Source: an uncultured Oscillospiraceae bacterium (GTDB lineage Bacteria; Bacillota; Clostridia; Oscillospirales; Oscillospiraceae). From it: 39,633 nt of DNA. This document shows, one piece after another, positions 1 to 7,882 of this stretch. The stretch spans positions 1 through 39,633 of the forward strand of contig CAKTOW010000017.1 of the NCBI GenBank assembly GCA_934590325.1, in the 5' to 3' direction. The notes beneath the pieces are model-generated. The model was not told where the DNA came from and did no database searches. It worked only from the letters and a program-made list of their open reading frames with translations. Within the stretch, counting starts at the first letter, position 1; each line of letters opens with the position of its first letter. The position numbers were made by a program, and so were the translations under genes.

Positions 1-32
1 TGGAGCTTGTGGCCGGATTCGAACCGGCGACC
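1..32. repeat. attL: 32-bp copy of the tRNA-Thr 3' end
   Basis: These 32 bases are identical to positions 16186-16217, which encode the T-arm, acceptor strand and CCA of the intact tRNA-Thr gene. The match stops at base 33. No tRNA body follows here, so this is the displaced 3' end of the target tRNA and marks the far end of the integrated element. Everything between the two copies is inferred to be element DNA; the left chromosomal flank is outside the window. Confidence 0.85.
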
Positions 33-68
33 GCTGGTTGTGGGTAAGGGTGAATGAACAAATCGAAG

Positions 69-104
69 AAAACGGAGTACCGGCGTTTGCCGGTACTCCG
101 TTTT
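69..104. terminator. Hairpin terminator after the recombinase gene
   Basis: A perfect 16-bp stem (69-84 with 89-104) closes a 4-nt loop, with A-runs on the left and T-runs on the right. It can therefore act in both directions. It lies 3 bp beyond the stop codon of the recombinase gene and separates it from the att site. Confidence 0.85.
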
Positions 105-106
105 CT

Positions 107-1774
107 TTATGCCGGTCGGCTTCCCGGCTGTGCCTCATCCGCCTTGATCACCTCGCCGGTGCAGCCGCCATTACGCCGTTGGTTGATGCAGCCGACGAAT
201 TTGTAGTAGATGTCCACCTGCTGGGTCTTAACACCATCCGGCCCGACCGCCTTTTCATGTACCACGATCCTCTCGATCAGTTCGTTGAGGATATAGGGCG
301 TCAGTTCTGTAATGCCGGTATATTTCCAGATGAGGGGTAGGAACTGTTCGATATTTTCGTAGACCTTATCACTCTTAGAAATCTCTGCTGCCAGCTCCTC
401 CCGCTGCCCTTGGAGGGCGGCCTGCTCCCGTTCGTACTTGGGAGCCATGGCCTGATACCGTTCCTCGCTGATCTTCTCTAATGCCGCATCCTCATAGAGC
501 TTGTTCAGGATCTTGGACAACTCGCCAATACGCTTGTCCACCCGTTTCAGCTCCCGCTTGTATCGGTCGACCTCCGCCTTTTGCTTCTCCGTGTGGAGTG
601 AGACCAGCATCTCCATGTAATCCTGTGCTGACCGCCGCGCCTCCACCGCATTGCGGCGAATATCCTCCAGCACCAGTTGGTTCAGTGTTTTCCATCCGAT
701 GGCGTGGGAGGTGCAGCGGGATTTCCCGTAGTTTTTGTATACCCAGCAGGAGAAGCCTGTATATCGACCCTTACGTTTATCGTAGCTGGCATTCAGCGAC
801 GAGCCGCAATCCGCGCACTTCACCAATCCTGCAAAGGGCTGTACCTCGCCGCTGGCATTTTCGCGCCGCTTGGCGCGCATCATCTGATGCGCTGTGTCCC
901 ACAGCTCTTGTGTGATCAACGCCTCGTGCGTGTTGTCCACTACGATCCACTCGGACTCGTCCGTTTCCACACGCCGTTTGTCGAAGAAGCCCTTTGTCTT
1001 GCTGCGGCCGAAAACCACCTTTCCCAGATACACCGGGTTCTCGAGGATGGTGCGGATGGAGCTGGCGTGCCAGTCAAAGGGCTTGCGCCAGTAGTCACTC
1101 TTATAGTAATTCGGATTGTTTTGGTTGAAGTAGGCCTGCGGATTGAGAACTCCCTTTTCCCGCAGGATTTTTGTCATCCGCACATAGCCGACGCCATCAG
1201 CGAACATACGGAAAATGTCCCGCACCACATCCGCTGCCGGTGGGTCAACGATCAGGTGGTGACGGTCATTAGGGTCTTTCTGATAGCCGAACGGCGCACG
1301 GCTGCCCATAAACATTCCGCTTCTTGCTCTGGCCTGGTGCGCGGCTCTTGTTTTGGTGGATGCCTGCCGCGCATAGAACGAGTTGATAACATTGGTGAAG
1401 GGCAGCACCAGATTGTCCAGCCCCTTGGCGGAGTCAATGCTCTCCGCCACCGAGATGAAGCGAACATTTTTCTGCTCGAAGTAGTGTTCAATGTACATAC
1501 CCATCTGTGCGTATTCTCTGCCGAAGCGGGACAGGTCTTTCACAATGACCGTGTTTACTTTTTCGCTTTCGATGTCCTCCAACATCCGCTGGAATTCCGG
1601 ACGCTCAAAGTTTGTACCACTCCAGCCGTCATCACAGTAGTAGTCCGCGATGTTGATATGCTGTTCTTTGCAGTATTGTGTCAGCAATGTGCGCTGTGTC
1701 TGAATGCTGCCGGATTCGCCCACGCTGCCATCGTCTTGACTAAGCCGACAGTAGACCGCCGCTTTTTCTTCCAT
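107..1774 (-). CDS. Large serine recombinase (integrase of the element)
   Basis: A 555-residue site-specific recombinase that probably integrates and excises this element. The N-terminal resolvase/invertase domain (about residues 4-150) shows the YCRLSQDDG motif with nucleophile Ser12 and the VIVKDLSRFGR segment. A recombinase domain with GYQKDP and NPVYLGK segments follows, then a zinc ribbon (CADCGSSL, later C-T-S-H), a long coiled coil and a DUF4368-like C-terminus. The start at 1774 is chosen because AAAGGAG lies just upstream; an in-frame ATG at 1801 lacks one. It is the only integrase seen, beside the left att copy. Large serine recombinases seldom use tRNA 3' ends, so its link to the 32-bp repeat is an inference. 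Confidence 0.93.
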   Translation of the reverse strand: MEEKAAVYCRLSQDDGSVGESGSIQTQRTLLTQYCKEQHINIADYYCDDGWSGTNFERPEFQRMLEDIESEKVNTVIVKDLSRFGREYAQMGMYIEHYFEQKNVRFISVAESIDSAKGLDNLVLPFTNVINSFYARQASTKTRAAHQARARSGMFMGSRAPFGYQKDPNDRHHLIVDPPAADVVRDIFRMFADGVGYVRMTKILREKGVLNPQAYFNQNNPNYYKSDYWRKPFDWHASSIRTILENPVYLGKVVFGRSKTKGFFDKRRVETDESEWIVVDNTHEALITQELWDTAHQMMRAKRRENASGEVQPFAGLVKCADCGSSLNASYDKRKGRYTGFSCWVYKNYGKSRCTSHAIGWKTLNQLVLEDIRRNAVEARRSAQDYMEMLVSLHTEKQKAEVDRYKRELKRVDKRIGELSKILNKLYEDAALEKISEERYQAMAPKYEREQAALQGQREELAAEISKSDKVYENIEQFLPLIWKYTGITELTPYILNELIERIVVHEKAVGPDGVKTQQVDIYYKFVGCINQRRNGGCTGEVIKADEAQPGSRPA

Positions 1775-1806
1775 AGCTTTCACTCCTTTCGCCACACACA
1801 ATACCC

Positions 1807-2010
1807 TTAGTCTCCGTCAATAGCTATATCCACATCTGACGAAGAAGCATTCGTAACTTCGTGCAGATTGCATGAACAAAAGGCATCGGTGAGCATATCT
1901 CCCAGCTTGTCACAGACCTCTTTGTCACCGCTGTAGTGACTGACTGTCACATATCGGACGCCTCGAATGACGGTCATATTTTTCAAGCAGTCTCCTTCGT
2001 ATAAAAACAT
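1807..2010 (-). CDS. Small conserved-type mobile-element protein, function unknown
   Basis: A 67-residue ORF with a strong ribosome site (GGAGGT at 2016-2021 on the minus strand) and correct spacing. It lies 32 bp upstream of the recombinase start and 16 bp downstream of the RHH gene, so the three are probably cotranscribed. The sequence has a hydrophilic, acidic C-terminus (DVDIAIDGD) and a core with VRYVTVSHYSGDKEV. No catalytic motif, membrane segment or signal peptide is visible. Small proteins in this position near serine recombinases of Clostridia elements are common, but I do not know a role. Confidence 0.7.
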   Translation of the reverse strand: MFLYEGDCLKNMTVIRGVRYVTVSHYSGDKEVCDKLGDMLTDAFCSCNLHEVTNASSSDVDIAIDGD

Positions 2011-2026
2011 GATGTACCTCCAATCG

Positions 2027-2428
2027 TCACTCTTGTGAGTCGCTGATCACATCCCGCAGCGAGATAGTACCGCGTGTGCTGGTGACCTCGCGGACGCTGC
2101 CGCCGCGCAGCTTGTTGTACTCGTCGCGTGTCATGTCCACGTCTGCCGCCAGCAGATGGTTGGTGATGTTGTGCTCCACGGTCAGGTTGAACAGCAGCTT
2201 GGCCATACGGTTTGCGAACACGCCCAACGTACCTTCCAGCACATCCGCAACGGCGCGGGGCAGGAACGCTCCGGCGGTCTGCACCTTCAGGTAGCCGTCG
2301 TAGAACCGAACAGCCTTCTCTACGAACTCACTTTGGCTGCCGCAGTTAGCCAGCGGTGCGTTTATTTCTATCATTTTCTTCGCTTCCGGCGTAAGCCAAA
2401 AAGCGTACTTTTCCTTGTTATTTGTCAT
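2027..2428 (-). CDS. Ribbon-helix-helix-type DNA-binding protein of the mobile element
   Basis: A 133-residue protein. Residues about 7-45 (KYAFWLTPEAKKMIEINAPL, then SQSEFVEKAVRFYDGYL) fit a CopG/Arc-like ribbon-helix-helix fold, with a helical C-terminal part that may mediate oligomerisation. Start 2428 is chosen for the AAGGAGG just upstream; the longer in-frame reading to 2656 runs through low-complexity, Arg/Pro-rich sequence that does not look coded. RHH proteins of such elements act as relaxosome accessory factors or repressors. No relaxase is present here, so a regulatory or partition-like role is equally possible. Confidence 0.75.
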   Translation of the reverse strand: MTNNKEKYAFWLTPEAKKMIEINAPLANCGSQSEFVEKAVRFYDGYLKVQTAGAFLPRAVADVLEGTLGVFANRMAKLLFNLTVEHNITNHLLAADVDMTRDEYNKLRGGSVREVTSTRGTISLRDVISDSQE

Positions 2429-2868
2429 TTCATTTTCCTCCTTGAAATTTTGCCGCGACCCCGCAGCTTTTCCCGTAATTGCGGGATCATTGCTGTTCTC
2501 GACCCCACCGCCCGCCGAAAATCCCCTTCTACGACGCCGGTGGCGGAACGGCGCAACTGCCCGCACTGCGGGCAGAAGTGACCGGGGTGGGGGCGTCCAC
2601 GACGCCGCCCCTTTCTCCTGCTTCGCTTTCGGCGCACCGAAAAACTCCCCCAACACGCGCCCAAATAGGCTGGGAGGTATCCGTACCCCACCTCCGCCTC
2701 ACGAGGCCACACAGCGGCCCACAGGCAGCAACACGGCGGGCAACGGGCGTGAGGTTCGGCGTGGCTGCGAATTCCCCTTTTCCTTCCCCGGGTTTGCTCC
2801 AAAATCGTGATTTTTTGGAGTGAAATAGCATCGTGTGCCTCTGTCAAAAATCGGTACATTTTCGCTCC
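2429..2868. other. Non-coding, GC-rich stretch between RHH gene and repA-like gene
   Basis: About 440 bp without a convincing gene. Several overlapping open frames exist on both strands, but they have low-complexity Pro/Arg/Gly composition and no ribosome sites. It probably holds the leader and promoter of the RHH-recombinase transcript. On the right it borders the iteron clusters. Confidence 0.55.
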
Positions 2869-2950
2869 GTGACGGCTGTGACAGGTGTGACGGCAAATCC
2901 AACACAGGCACCATATCAGTTTTTCCCGTCACTGCCGTCACTCCCGTCAC
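2869..2950. repeat. Two inverted clusters of 9-bp-spaced GTGACGG iterons
   Basis: GTGACGG-type units begin at 2869, 2878 (variant GTGACAGG) and 2887, exactly 9 bp apart. The complementary unit CCGTCAC begins at 2926, 2935 and 2944, also 9 bp apart. The two clusters face each other across about 30 bp of more AT-rich DNA. The right cluster lies within the last codons of the RepA-like gene and gives its SDGSDGKN tail. Iterons beside a Rep gene are a classic origin layout, so this is a candidate replication origin for the excised element. Confidence 0.6.
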
Positions 2951-3929
2951 ACGGAAGGCAAAGGATACTCAGCGTCCGCGTTGTCCGTGTGCGTTCGCTG
3001 ACCACGCGGATACCGTTCTGCTCCAGCACCTCCGCGTACTTCACCAGCCGTTTGGACAGCACACTGGGCGTCAGCCTCTCCCCCGTCTTTGCTTCCAGCA
3101 GCGCGCTTAACTCCGTAGCCGTTCCCTCGAAGCTGCCCAGCCCCCGCAGAAAGGCAGAGAGGGAAATTGCCTCCGGGTCGATAGAAATGCGCTCCCCCTC
3201 CACCGGCTCTGTCAGCCGCCATGTGTAGCCGCTCTTATCGAATACCAGCGGCAGCTCGCGGTATTCTATGTCCCGTCCGGTGCAGTACAGGGTCGCTTCA
3301 CCGCTGCCGCGTTTACGTTCCTTCAGCACGAAGTTGCTGTCTGTCGCTCCGCTGATGCCCGTCGTGCCGGAGATCATGTTCATGGGATCGTCATCGTTCA
3401 TCTTACGGAGGTGGTGAATGAGCAGGATGGCGATGTGGTGCTTGTCCGCCAACGCTTTCAGTACAGAGATGTCACGGTAGTCGTTGGCGTAGGGATTGCC
3501 GCTGTCGCTGCCGGTGCGGATGCGCTGTAATGTGTCGATGACCACCAGCGAGGTGTCGGGGTGCTGCGTAAGAAAGTTGGTGAGCTGCTCCTCCAGTCCC
3601 TCGCCGATGCCTGCGGCGATGGTGGCGAAGTGCAGTGCCTCCGGCGCGTCGTCGGTGATCTGAAACAGGCGGCTTTGGATACGGGTGAGGCTGTCCTCCA
3701 GACAGAGGTAGAGCACAGTGCCACCGTGCGTTGGGAAGTCCCACACGCTTGTTCCCTGCGCCACTTGCAGACACAGCCACAGAGCCAGCCACGATTTGCC
3801 CACCTTCGGTGCTCCGGCAAGGATGTGTAACCCCTGCGGCAGCAGCCGGTCTATGATGAACCGTGTGGGCGGAAGCGACGTGGACATGAGCGTGTCCGCG
3901 TCAATGGTTTGCAGTTGTTGATGCGTCAT
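2916..3929 (-). CDS. RepA-like AAA/RecA-fold ATPase (plasmid-type replicative helicase)
   Basis: A 337-residue ATPase of the RecA-fold RepA/DnaB-like superfamily, as in hexameric plasmid helicases. The Walker A motif GAPKVGKS is at residues 39-46, Walker B LVVIDTLQ near 125, and a sensor-type ILLIHHLRK near 175. A C-terminal winged-helix-like part contains ELSALLEAKTGERLTPSVLS. Start 3929 follows GGAGATGATATGC. It probably loads at or unwinds an origin when the element is excised; the iterons overlap its 3' end. The divergent DUF6076 gene shares the upstream region. Identity as Rep ATPase is firm at fold level, less so for role. Confidence 0.85.
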   Translation of the reverse strand: MTHQQLQTIDADTLMSTSLPPTRFIIDRLLPQGLHILAGAPKVGKSWLALWLCLQVAQGTSVWDFPTHGGTVLYLCLEDSLTRIQSRLFQITDDAPEALHFATIAAGIGEGLEEQLTNFLTQHPDTSLVVIDTLQRIRTGSDSGNPYANDYRDISVLKALADKHHIAILLIHHLRKMNDDDPMNMISGTTGISGATDSNFVLKERKRGSGEATLYCTGRDIEYRELPLVFDKSGYTWRLTEPVEGERISIDPEAISLSAFLRGLGSFEGTATELSALLEAKTGERLTPSVLSKRLVKYAEVLEQNGIRVVSERTRTTRTLSILCLPCDGSDGSDGKN

Positions 3930-3977
3930 GCATATCATCTCCAATCTAAAGTTTATTTTTCTGTACGACCCAGTGTG

Positions 3978-4049
3978 TTCATGGTATAATGAATGCAGAA
4001 CACTATACATGAAAAAGTGATCTTCCTCCGCTGAGAAGAAAGATCACTT
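3978..4049. promoter_or_regulatory. Divergent control region with two inverted repeats
   Basis: Between the repA-like gene and the DUF6076 gene lie two dyads. One is imperfect: TTCATGGTATA at 3978-3988 against TATACATGAA at 4004-4013. The other is perfect: AAGTGATCTT at 4015-4024 against AAGATCACTT at 4040-4049, with a 15-nt loop. A TATAAT at 3985-3990 is a possible plus-strand -10 but lacks a good -35. They could be operators or, for the second, an RNA hairpin in the DUF6076 leader. Confidence 0.5.
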
Positions 4050-4074
4050 GTGGACAAAACGGGAAGGTACGCCA

Positions 4075-5067
4075 ATGGAGAGAAAACTCGGCCTATATGT
4101 CACGCTGGGCGACGACGGAAGTCTGAAACGCACGTTGGTTTCCGTATCCGGCGAGACAGAATTGGAGGCGACAACGCTGAATGACGAGGTCATCCTGTTC
4201 TCTGAACTCATTTTTGATTTCTATGCCTTTATCGTAGATCGCATCCGGCTGTCCGCTGCATATCTGGTCACGCAGGACGGCGACGGGAAGGATACCGTCG
4301 ATATGCGCGTATTTGAGTTCATACAGGATACGGTGCAGGATTTGATCGAGGAGTTTGAAGAAGACGATCCCCTATATGGAACGCTTACGAGAACCATCAT
4401 GGAAGACCGAATCCCCGCTGCTGACGGGAGCGACACATACCCCGTGACTGCCGTGGAGAAAATCATTTCAGAACTGTCCGCGGTAATGCTTACACAATTC
4501 TCTGTGAACAATATCCTGCGGGATATGCGCTTCCATGTCCCCGTCGATCTGGACAAGAAATACCGGAGCTTGCAGGAGGTAGAATTCACACAGATTTCCA
4601 GCTTTTCAAATCTGCATACCCCAGAGTATCTGTTCCGTTCAGCGGCTGACTACTACACGTTTCTGGTACTCCACTTTATCGCTGCCGAACCGCGCGTAGC
4701 ACTGTGTGAATGCTGCGGCAGATACTTCATTCCAAAGACCGCCAAGAAAACCTTGTATTGCGACAGAGTGCTGAAGGACGATAAAACATGCAAGGATTTG
4801 GGTCCTGCATTGAAGCATAAGCTGCAGGCGCAGAATAAAAAGGTCGTGGAGGAATTTGACCGTGCAAAGCAGCGGATGTATAAACGCTATGAGCGTGCGC
4901 TGGATCCGAATAAAAAAGCGTCCAAAAGGGATCTGAGCTATGCGGAGTATTATGAGTGGTTGGAAAATGCAACGGAAGCACGGGATGCGTACCTTGCAGG
5001 AAAGCTCTCCGAGAAAGACGCTCTGAAGGTTATCCGGGACGATTTTGTAAACAGAGACAAAATGTAA
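4075..5067 (+). CDS. DUF6076-type protein with a zinc-binding motif
   Basis: A 330-residue protein of the type annotated as DUF6076 in Clostridia mobile elements. A mostly helical N-terminal two-thirds is followed by a treble-clef-like metal site at about residues 222-250 (CECCGRYFIPK, YCDR, then a Cys in KTCKDLG). The C-terminal 80 residues are Lys/Arg/Glu-rich and helical (KKVVEEFDRAKQRMYKRYER). Start 4075 (ATG after GGGAAGG) is preferred to an in-frame TTG at 4048. It is transcribed away from repA and ends at a strong terminator, so it is a single-gene unit. Function is unknown; a DNA- or RNA-binding role is suggested only by the zinc site and basic tail. Confidence 0.8.
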   Translation: MERKLGLYVTLGDDGSLKRTLVSVSGETELEATTLNDEVILFSELIFDFYAFIVDRIRLSAAYLVTQDGDGKDTVDMRVFEFIQDTVQDLIEEFEEDDPLYGTLTRTIMEDRIPAADGSDTYPVTAVEKIISELSAVMLTQFSVNNILRDMRFHVPVDLDKKYRSLQEVEFTQISSFSNLHTPEYLFRSAADYYTFLVLHFIAAEPRVALCECCGRYFIPKTAKKTLYCDRVLKDDKTCKDLGPALKHKLQAQNKKVVEEFDRAKQRMYKRYERALDPNKKASKRDLSYAEYYEWLENATEARDAYLAGKLSEKDALKVIRDDFVNRDKM

Positions 5068-5099
5068 AAACAAACGCAAATCAGAAAATGCAAAACTGC

Positions 5100-5138
5100 G
5101 AACGGCACGAAGGGTACCCCTTCGTGCCGTTCTTTCTT
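5100..5138 (+). terminator. Rho-independent terminator after the DUF6076 gene
   Basis: A perfect 15-bp stem (5100-5114 with 5118-5132) with a 3-nt loop is followed by TTTCTT. It insulates the cargo operon downstream from the DUF6076 transcript. Confidence 0.92.
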
Positions 5139-5171
5139 ATCGTCAATTCGGCTCCGGACGCATGGCGTTAA

Positions 5172-5286
5172 ATATGCACAAATTAGAGCGGCTTTTATGT
5201 ATCATTCGCCGAATCTTCCCGCCATTCGCCACCTTATGCTCCGTGCATATTGCCAACAGAATACAATCGTAGTATAATCAATATGC
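5172..5286 (+). promoter_or_regulatory. Promoter of the TIR/SIR2 cargo operon with candidate operator half-sites
   Basis: A near-consensus promoter has TTGCCA at 5250-5255, a 17-bp spacer, and TATAAT at 5273-5278. ATATGCAC at 5172-5179 and GTGCATAT at 5243-5250 form a perfect inverted pair, and AATATGC at 5280-5286 is inverted relative to GCATATT at 5245-5251. These half-sites flank and overlap the promoter. The first gene encodes an RHH protein, so autoregulation by that protein is a reasonable inference. Confidence 0.8.
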
Positions 5287-5315
5287 GTTATTTCGACCAC
5301 CTGGGAGGTGTTGCT

Positions 5316-5534
5316 ATGGCTGTGCCAAAATTGATCATCCGGCCGAAGAAGTATACGGAGGAATCCGCCGTGATCTCCATGCGTCTGCCCAAGGATATGC
5401 TCCGGGATATTGACGCAATCGCCAAGTATGTGGGCTGCACCCGCAACGAGATCATGGTCAAGTGCTTTGAGTTCGCATTGGAACACATGGAAGTTTCAGA
5501 ACGACAGGACGGAACTGACCATCCGCTGAAATAA
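5316..5534 (+). CDS. CopG/Arc-type ribbon-helix-helix regulator, first gene of the cargo operon
   Basis: A 72-residue protein. VISMRLPKDMLRDIDAIAKY forms the strand and first helix, and CTRNEIMVKCFEFALEHME the second helix, of a typical ribbon-helix-helix DNA-binding dimer. Start 5316 follows GGGAGGTGTTGCT; an upstream in-frame ATG at 5250 lies inside the promoter and cannot be used. It sits 18 bp before the first TIR gene and directly under the operon promoter. It is the obvious candidate for an autorepressor that sets cargo expression. It is too short to carry an effector domain. Confidence 0.85.
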   Translation: MAVPKLIIRPKKYTEESAVISMRLPKDMLRDIDAIAKYVGCTRNEIMVKCFEFALEHMEVSERQDGTDHPLK

Positions 5535-5552
5535 ACGAGGGGAGAAAGAGAA

Positions 5553-7871
5553 ATGTCTGTTATCAAATGCAAAATGTGTGGTGGAGATCTGGAGCTGATC
5601 GAGGGCAGCAGCGTCGCCGTGTGTGAATACTGCGGTTCTCAGCAGACGGTGCCCGCGGCCGACAATGAGAAAAAGCTGACGCTGTTCGCCCGCGCCAACC
5701 GGCTGCGCCTTGCCTGCGAGTTCGACAAGGCTGCCGGTGTGTATGAGAGCATCGTGGTGGACTTCCCCACAGAGGCCGAGGCCTACTGGGGTCTTGTGCT
5801 GTGCCGCTACGGCATCGAGTACGTGGACGATCCCGCCACAGGAAAGAAGATCCCCACCTGCCACCGCTCCAGCTTTGACAGCGTGATGGAGGACAGCGAC
5901 TTTGAGCAGGCACTGGAGAACGCCGACGCCGTGGCGCGGCGTGTCTATCGGGACGAGGCCAAGGCCATTGAGGAGCTGCGCCGGGGCATCGTGGAGGTGT
6001 CCGGCAAAGAGCCGCCCTACGATATTTTCATCTGCTACAAGGAGACTGCCGAGGACGGCCAGCGCACCGTGGACAGCGTCATCGCGCAGGATGTGTACGA
6101 CGCGCTGACGGAAAAGGGCTACCGGGTGTTTTTCAGCCGCATTTCACTGGAGGACAAGCTGGGCACGGAGTATGAGCCGTACATCTTTGCCGCGCTGCAC
6201 AGTGCCAAGATCATGTTGGCCTTCGGCACGGACTACGAGTATTACAACGCGGTGTGGGTGAAAAACGAGTGGAGCCGCTTTTTGCAGCTGATGACCAAGG
6301 ACAAGAGCAAGCACTTGATCCCCTGCTACAAGGGTATCGATGCCTACGATATGCCTAAGGAGTTCGCCAAACTTCAGGCACAGGACATGGGCAAGGTGGG
6401 CGCGATGCAGGATCTTCTGCGGGGCGTGGATAAGATCATGGGGAAAGGTGCGGGTGCTGCGACTGCGCCCACGGCCGCAGTCGCAGATATGGCGGCAGCC
6501 AGTGCCACGGTGGAATCCCTGCTGAAGCGTGCACAGATGTTTTTGGAGGACAAGGATTCCAAGCTCGCTACAGAGTACGCCCAAAAGGTGCTGGATAGTG
6601 ACCCGGAGTGTGCGGACGCTTATATGGTGTTGCTGCTGGCGACATGGGGGATCGGAACATGGGAGGAAGCTGGTTCTAATATCATCAAGGTGGTGCAGAG
6701 CCGCGAATATAAGCGCGCCAAGCAATTTGCAAGCGGCGCACTGGCGGACAAATTGGCCGATGCAGAAAGGTTGGCCAATGAATACGCGGAACTCAAGAAG
6801 GAATTGCAGGAGAAGCTGTCAGCATACTATCGCTGTCACGTGCCAAGCATGGTTGTCTGTTGTGGCAACAAAACGATAGGCTTGCAGGAGAATGGCACAG
6901 TACTGGCGTGTGGTAGTAATCCGAATGGTGACTGCATTAATGTACCTGACTGGACAGATATCATGGCAGTTGCCGCCGGTGATGCCCACACGATCGGGTT
7001 GAAATCTGATGGTACGGTGGTAGCTTGTGGAGAAAATGAGCAAGGTCAATGCAATGTATCCAACTGGACAGATATCGTGACAATTGCCGCTGGTTACTAC
7101 TACACAATCGGGCTGAAATCCGATGGTACGGTGGTAGCTTGTGGAGAAAATAAGCAAGGTCAATGCAATGTATCCAACTGGACAGATATCGTGGCGGTTT
7201 CCGCCAGTGGCCTCCACACGATCGGGCTGAAATCCGATGGTACGGTGGTAGCTTGTGGAGAAAATAAGCAAGGTCAATGCAATGTATCCAACTGGACAGA
7301 TATCGTGGCGGTTTCCGCCGGTGGTGCCCATACGGTCGGGTTGAAATCTGATGGTACAGTGGTGGCCTGCGGCGATAACAAATGTGGCCAATGCAATGTA
7401 TCCAACTGGAAAGATGCCTTAGCAGTTGCCGCCAGCTTGCGCTATACGGTTGGGCTGAAATCCGATGGTACGGTGGTGGCCTGCGGAGAAAATGATGACG
7501 GCCAATGCGATGTATCCAGTTGGACAGATATCGTGGCGGTTGCCGATGGTATAATTTGCACGGTTGGACTGAAGTCCGACGGAACGGTAGTGACCTGCGG
7601 TGAGAATGAATATGGTCAGTGTAATGTATCCGGCTGGAAACTGTTTGATAACTTTGATGATGTAGTGAACAGAGCTGTCGCAGAAGAAGAGAAGCGCAAA
7701 GCCGCAGCCGAGAAGCGGCGGCTTGACAAAGTCGCCGTCCTGGAGACGGAAAAACAGCAGATCAAAACAGAACTGCCCCATATAAAGGGACTGTTCTCCG
7801 GCGGCAAACGCCGCAAAGAGATTGAGAGCCGACTGGCGGAGATCGAGAAGGAATTGGAACACTTGAAATAA
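5553..7871 (+). CDS. Zinc-ribbon / TIR / seven-repeat RCC1 protein (cytosolic)
   Basis: A 772-residue multidomain protein. Residues 5-35 are a zinc ribbon (CKMCGG, CEYCGS). A short helical repeat follows, then a TIR domain at about 153-290 (PYDIFICYKE, RTVDSV, VFFSRISLEDKLG). The segment AVWVKNEW puts Glu239 where SARM1-type TIR NADases have their catalytic Glu (WVxxE). After a TPR-like linker come seven 38-residue RCC1-type repeats (about 440-700, pattern GLKSDGTVVACGENxxGQC), enough for one seven-bladed propeller, and a charged coiled-coil tail. No TM segment or signal peptide is visible. NAD hydrolysis or cyclisation is inferred from the family. A closely related paralogue lies at 12207. 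It heads the effector part of the operon. Confidence 0.9.
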   Translation: MSVIKCKMCGGDLELIEGSSVAVCEYCGSQQTVPAADNEKKLTLFARANRLRLACEFDKAAGVYESIVVDFPTEAEAYWGLVLCRYGIEYVDDPATGKKIPTCHRSSFDSVMEDSDFEQALENADAVARRVYRDEAKAIEELRRGIVEVSGKEPPYDIFICYKETAEDGQRTVDSVIAQDVYDALTEKGYRVFFSRISLEDKLGTEYEPYIFAALHSAKIMLAFGTDYEYYNAVWVKNEWSRFLQLMTKDKSKHLIPCYKGIDAYDMPKEFAKLQAQDMGKVGAMQDLLRGVDKIMGKGAGAATAPTAAVADMAAASATVESLLKRAQMFLEDKDSKLATEYAQKVLDSDPECADAYMVLLLATWGIGTWEEAGSNIIKVVQSREYKRAKQFASGALADKLADAERLANEYAELKKELQEKLSAYYRCHVPSMVVCCGNKTIGLQENGTVLACGSNPNGDCINVPDWTDIMAVAAGDAHTIGLKSDGTVVACGENEQGQCNVSNWTDIVTIAAGYYYTIGLKSDGTVVACGENKQGQCNVSNWTDIVAVSASGLHTIGLKSDGTVVACGENKQGQCNVSNWTDIVAVSAGGAHTVGLKSDGTVVACGDNKCGQCNVSNWKDALAVAASLRYTVGLKSDGTVVACGENDDGQCDVSSWTDIVAVADGIICTVGLKSDGTVVTCGENEYGQCNVSGWKLFDNFDDVVNRAVAEEEKRKAAAEKRRLDKVAVLETEKQQIKTELPHIKGLFSGGKRRKEIESRLAEIEKELEHLK
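6873..7640 (+). repeat. 114-bp direct repeats encoding the RCC1 blades
   Basis: Seven 114-bp units encode 38-residue blades. Units 2-4 (from about 6990 to 7330) are almost identical at the DNA level, for instance the start GGTACGGTGGTAGCTTGTGG recurs with exact 114-bp spacing. The inner units are far more alike than the outer ones. That suggests recent unit duplication or gene conversion and makes copy-number change by slippage likely. Confidence 0.9.
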
Positions 7872-7882
7872 GAGGTGAAACG

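Noticed and set aside
677..1810. Long open frame on the plus strand opposite the serine recombinase
   Set aside because: Antisense shadow of the recombinase; no ribosome site and no recognisable protein features.
2027..2428. Relaxase accessory protein implying a mobilisable element
   Set aside because: No relaxase gene or oriT-like nick region was found, so mobilisation is not claimed.
2429..2859. Overlapping frames in the GC-rich gap before the RHH gene
   Set aside because: Pro/Arg/Gly-rich, without ribosome sites, on both strands at once; treated as non-coding.
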